64,000 bases of DNA from Rhizobium mongolense subsp. loessense (GTDB taxonomy: Bacteria > Pseudomonadota > Alphaproteobacteria > Rhizobiales > Rhizobiaceae), in NCBI RefSeq assembly GCF_900099775.1, contig NZ_FMTM01000003.1, forward strand, positions 62,001-126,000, read 5' to 3'. Position 1 is the first letter of the stretch. Every line of letters starts with the position of its first letter. The position numbers were made by a program, and so were the translations under genes. Positions 61,818 to 64,000 of the stretch are shown here, piece by piece. The notes beneath the pieces were generated by a model, which was not told where the DNA came from, did no database searches, and saw nothing but the letters and a program-made list of their open reading frames with translations.

Positions 61818-62204
61818 TCAGGCGGCGAAAGATGCCTTGCGCGGGCGGACGATGCAGTCGGCAATGTCGGCGATTTCATTCTGCGCCTCGGCGTGGCGCT
61901 GACCCCATTGGCAGAGCGCCAGCAGCACCGGTTCAAGCCCGAGCCCGAGCTCGGTTGCTGTATATTCGACGCGCGCGGGAACTTCGGCAAACACCTCGCG
62001 CCTTACCAGTCCATGTTCCTCCATTTCGCGTAGCTGCTGGATCAGCACCTTCTGCGTGATCTCCGGCATCATGCGTTTCAGCTCCGAGAGGCGCTTCGGG
62101 CCGCAGAAAACGTAGTAGAGGATAACCGGTTTCCAGCGCCCGGCGATCACCTTTAGGGCGCGTTCGACCGGCAATTTGGGCAGTCTTTTGATGGGTTCAG
62201 CCAT
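61818..62204 (-). CDS. HxlR-family transcriptional regulator
   Basis: A 128-residue winged-helix regulator. VIAGRWKPVILYYVFCGPKRLSELKRMMPEITQKVLIQQLREMEEHGLVRREV is the HxlR domain; a Cys (VFCGP) is in the position used for redox or electrophile sensing in some members. AGGAAG precedes ATG 62204. It is divergent from a quinone oxidoreductase gene across 99 bases, the classic HxlR (YodB/QorR-like) arrangement, so it probably represses that gene in the absence of quinone or diamide-like stress. Confidence 0.92.
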   Translation of the reverse strand: MAEPIKRLPKLPVERALKVIAGRWKPVILYYVFCGPKRLSELKRMMPEITQKVLIQQLREMEEHGLVRREVFAEVPARVEYTATELGLGLEPVLLALCQWGQRHAEAQNEIADIADCIVRPRKASFAA

Positions 62205-62303
62205 GGTCACTTCCTGGTGGGTATGGCACGAAAGAGTGTGTATTCCCGCCGCCGAGCTTACTGATAAAGCGCTGCTCACGCCATTCAAACGTGAGGTCTG
62301 CCC

Positions 62304-63269
62304 ATGAAAGCCGTCCGCTACGACCATTTCGGTCCCCCTGAGGTTCTCAAGGTCGTCGAGCTGCCGAAACCGGCACCGCGCGAAGGCGACGTGCTCGTTC
62401 GCGTCCGTACTGCAGGCGTCAACTACTTCGAAGTGCTGATGCGCGCCAACCGCTATGCGGTGACGCCGGAATTGCCGATGATCCCCGGTGTTGAAATCGC
62501 GGGTGTTGTCGAGGCGGTAGGCGAGGGAGCTGATCCGGATGTCATCGGTGCTCGCGTTGCCGTTCCGCTTTTCGCGCTCGGGCGCGGTGAGGGCTATGCG
62601 GAATACGTCGCCGTGCCGCGTGCGTCAGTGATCTTAATCCCCGACGCATTGTCCTTCGAGACGGCGGTTGCGCTGATGGTGCAGGGGCTGACGGCGCTGC
62701 ATATGGTGCGGCAGGCGCCGCCACGCGACAAAACCGTTCTTGTCCACGCGGCCGCCGGGGGCGTTGGCTCGCTGCTGGTGCAATTGGCGAAGCGTGAGGG
62801 CGCCGGATCGGTCATCGCGACGGCAAGCAGCGAGAAGAAGAGGTCGCTGGCCCGCACGCTCGGGGCGGATGCGGCGATCGACTATACATCCGAGGGCTGG
62901 CAGGAGATCCTCCGTGAGAATGCACCCGTCGATCTGATCTACGATACGATCGGTGGCGAGGTGACACGTGCCTCCCTTGCAGCGCTTGCTCCGGGCGGAG
63001 AGCTTGTCTTTGCTGCACTGGGCCGCTTTCGGCTTGAGGTTGCCGACCTGAATTCCATGTTCGAGAAAAACCAGACGCTCAAGGGATTTGCACTGCTGCC
63101 TCTGTTAACTGGAACGCTGGCGGACGATCTCTCTGCGCTGTTTTCGCTTGCCGTCTCCGGCGGGCTATTCATCGCGGAGGGCGCGAGTTTTCCGCTCGAC
63201 AAGGCTGCCGATGCGCATCGCGCCATCGAAAGCCGAGGCGTCAGCGGCAAGGTCGTGGTGGTTCCGTAA
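62304..63269 (+). CDS. NADPH:quinone oxidoreductase-like zinc-type alcohol dehydrogenase family protein
   Basis: A 321-residue protein of the medium-chain dehydrogenase superfamily without structural zinc ligands, the quinone oxidoreductase (QOR) type. The N-terminal MKAVRYDHFGPPEVLKVVEL and RTAGVNYFEVLMRANRYA are standard, the NADPH-binding motif AAAGGVGSLLVQLAKREGA lies near residue 149, and DTIGGEVTRASL follows. It reduces quinones or related electrophiles. Divergent from hxlR, which should control it. Confidence 0.9.
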   Translation: MKAVRYDHFGPPEVLKVVELPKPAPREGDVLVRVRTAGVNYFEVLMRANRYAVTPELPMIPGVEIAGVVEAVGEGADPDVIGARVAVPLFALGRGEGYAEYVAVPRASVILIPDALSFETAVALMVQGLTALHMVRQAPPRDKTVLVHAAAGGVGSLLVQLAKREGAGSVIATASSEKKRSLARTLGADAAIDYTSEGWQEILRENAPVDLIYDTIGGEVTRASLAALAPGGELVFAALGRFRLEVADLNSMFEKNQTLKGFALLPLLTGTLADDLSALFSLAVSGGLFIAEGASFPLDKAADAHRAIESRGVSGKVVVVP

Positions 63270-63272
63270 GGC

Positions 63273-64000
63273 TCAGATTGCGGTTGCGACTTCCATGGCG
63301 ATCTGGCTGAGCGAGGCTTCGGCGGAAGGTCCGGCCAGAACGTAGGAGGTGCCGGCATTGTGCCAGGTGATCAGGCCGATTTCGTCTCTGATTGTTTCCT
63401 TGAAATCTTCGGACTCGGGCGGCTGGGCATCCTTGCGGAAGCAGATGGAGATGAGATCGCCGTCCGTGCTCGTATAGACGAGCTGGCCGACCGGCTTTCC
63501 GTCGCCAAGAAGCACGCGGGCGCCTTGGAAGGTCCAGCCGTCGGTAGACAAGTCAGGCACGCGGAAGGCGACGCCGACCGTGGACGTCAGCCAGTTGGAG
63601 ATCTCCTCGGCCTGCGTAGAGGGTACCTCGACGATATGCCGCGGCTGGCGGATCATCAGGCGCTGGTAGGCGGTGATGTCGTTCAGCCAGTTTTTGCTGC
63701 TGGCATTGTCGTCAACGATCTGCGCCGTGCCATTGCCCGCGGGAGCGCCAGGGCTCGTGCCGGCGAGATAGCCGATGCCGCAGCCGACGATAAAAAGGAT
63801 GATCGCGGCGGCCAGCGCCTGCGTGCCGCTCGGCGCGAGCTTCATCGACGGGCGCGTGGTTCGCGGCGCGATCGGCGCCTTGGGCGGCTGGACGCTCTTG
63901 ATCGAGCGCACGAGCGCCAGTGGAACCGGCTCCTTAAGGATATCGTCCAGACGGCGGCGGCCGAAATCGGCGCCGTGACGCAACTTGTCGTAAAGCCGGC
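63273..64000 (-). CDS. Membrane-anchored anti-sigma factor (truncated at window edge)
   Basis: The visible part is about 242 residues. The N-terminal cytoplasmic zinc-less anti-sigma domain (RLYDKLRHGADFGRRRLDDI, then LKEPVP) lacks its start, which lies beyond 64000. A helix (LAAAIILFIVGCGIGYLAG) follows, then a periplasmic domain with a conserved RHIVEVPSTQAEEISNWL pattern and a C-terminal ITWHNAGTSYVLAG. It belongs to the rhizobial family of anti-ECF-sigma membrane proteins; its sigma partner is presumably the next gene on the minus strand. It is convergent with the qor-like gene, three bases apart. Confidence 0.85.
   Translation of the reverse strand, partial: RLYDKLRHGADFGRRRLDDILKEPVPLALVRSIKSVQPPKAPIAPRTTRPSMKLAPSGTQALAAAIILFIVGCGIGYLAGTSPGAPAGNGTAQIVDDNASSKNWLNDITAYQRLMIRQPRHIVEVPSTQAEEISNWLTSTVGVAFRVPDLSTDGWTFQGARVLLGDGKPVGQLVYTSTDGDLISICFRKDAQPPESEDFKETIRDEIGLITWHNAGTSYVLAGPSAEASLSQIAMEVATAI

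Noticed and set aside
1..64000. CRISPR arrays, prophage, insertion sequences, tRNA or rRNA genes
   Set aside because: None seen: no regularly spaced repeats, no transposase or integrase, and no cloverleaf-type or rRNA sequence recognised by eye. A dedicated tRNA scan was not possible.

Overview
The window is 64 kb of GC-rich (roughly 60 percent G+C by eye) alphaproteobacterial DNA from the Rhizobiaceae (Rhizobium / Ensifer / Agrobacterium group). The evidence is a bacA (SbmA-type) gene, a regulator very close to NolR, a fused trpE-trpG gene behind a 14-residue trpL leader with three Trp codons, the choline importer choXWV, a bdhA-xdhA pair, candidate RirA-type iron boxes, and short GC-rich palindromic intergenic repeats typical of rhizobia. 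Housekeeping genes (der, fhs, queF, leuA, trpE(G), tdk) point to chromosome. I saw no insertion sequence, prophage, CRISPR array, rRNA or tRNA. I cannot fix the genus from the sequence alone.

Layout. 1-3 kb: xdhA (cut by the window edge) and bdhA on the minus strand, divergent from glpK. 3-9.7 kb: an acyltransferase, a DUF1348-tetR pair behind a strong operator, an ECF42-type sigma factor module (DGPF/YciI protein, sigma factor, SRPBCC protein), a luciferase-like oxidoreductase and a methionine aminopeptidase. 9.8-17.3 kb: padR/MFS, bacA, a polysaccharide deacetylase, nnrU, a YfgM-like TPR protein and der. 17.4-23.1 kb: an OhrR-type regulator divergent from an exported esterase, a GT4 glycosyltransferase, kdgK and two small exported proteins. 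23.2-28.7 kb: a complete oppABCDF peptide importer. 29-35.6 kb: an alpha-glucosidase, adenine deaminase, an orphan LivK-type binding protein, an exported hydrolase and a Rap1a/Tai-like protein. 35.6-41.4 kb: an omega-amino acid:pyruvate aminotransferase, the NolR-like ArsR protein, a HugZ-type protein and choXWV. 41.6-45.6 kb: tdk, two conserved proteins of unknown role and an atypical LuxR. 45.6-46.3 kb: a patch of gene remnants (Lrp/AsnC and DUF2235 fragments). 46.4-52 kb: fhs, a Cys-rich exported peptide, an extensin-like protein and a TonB-dependent haem-type receptor. 52-64 kb: trpL-trpE(G), a marR-GNAT pair, a CDF exporter with queF, DUF2076, a GNAT-like protein, a ClpP paralogue, a benE remnant, leuL-leuA, an hxlR/qor divergent pair and a truncated anti-sigma factor.

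How the parts work together. Much of the window concerns carbon and nitrogen use (3-hydroxybutyrate, glycerol, choline, peptides, alpha-glucosides, adenine, beta-alanine-type amines), each with local regulation. The most informative regulatory signals are three. First, an exact TGTCGG-N17-CGTC motif lies in front of both the DGPF gene and the SRPBCC gene that flank the ECF42 sigma factor. Second, trpL and leuL, two attenuation leader peptides 8 kb apart, share one promoter geometry (TTG-box, 17 bp, -10 box, 7 bp, ATG) and have no ribosome binding site, so both look leaderless. Third, there are paired operator-like palindromes in front of the tetR operon, between ohrR and the esterase, and in front of the haem-type receptor. 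No complete unknown defence or mobile system was found; the novelty lies in these regulatory pairs and in the small pseudogene patches.
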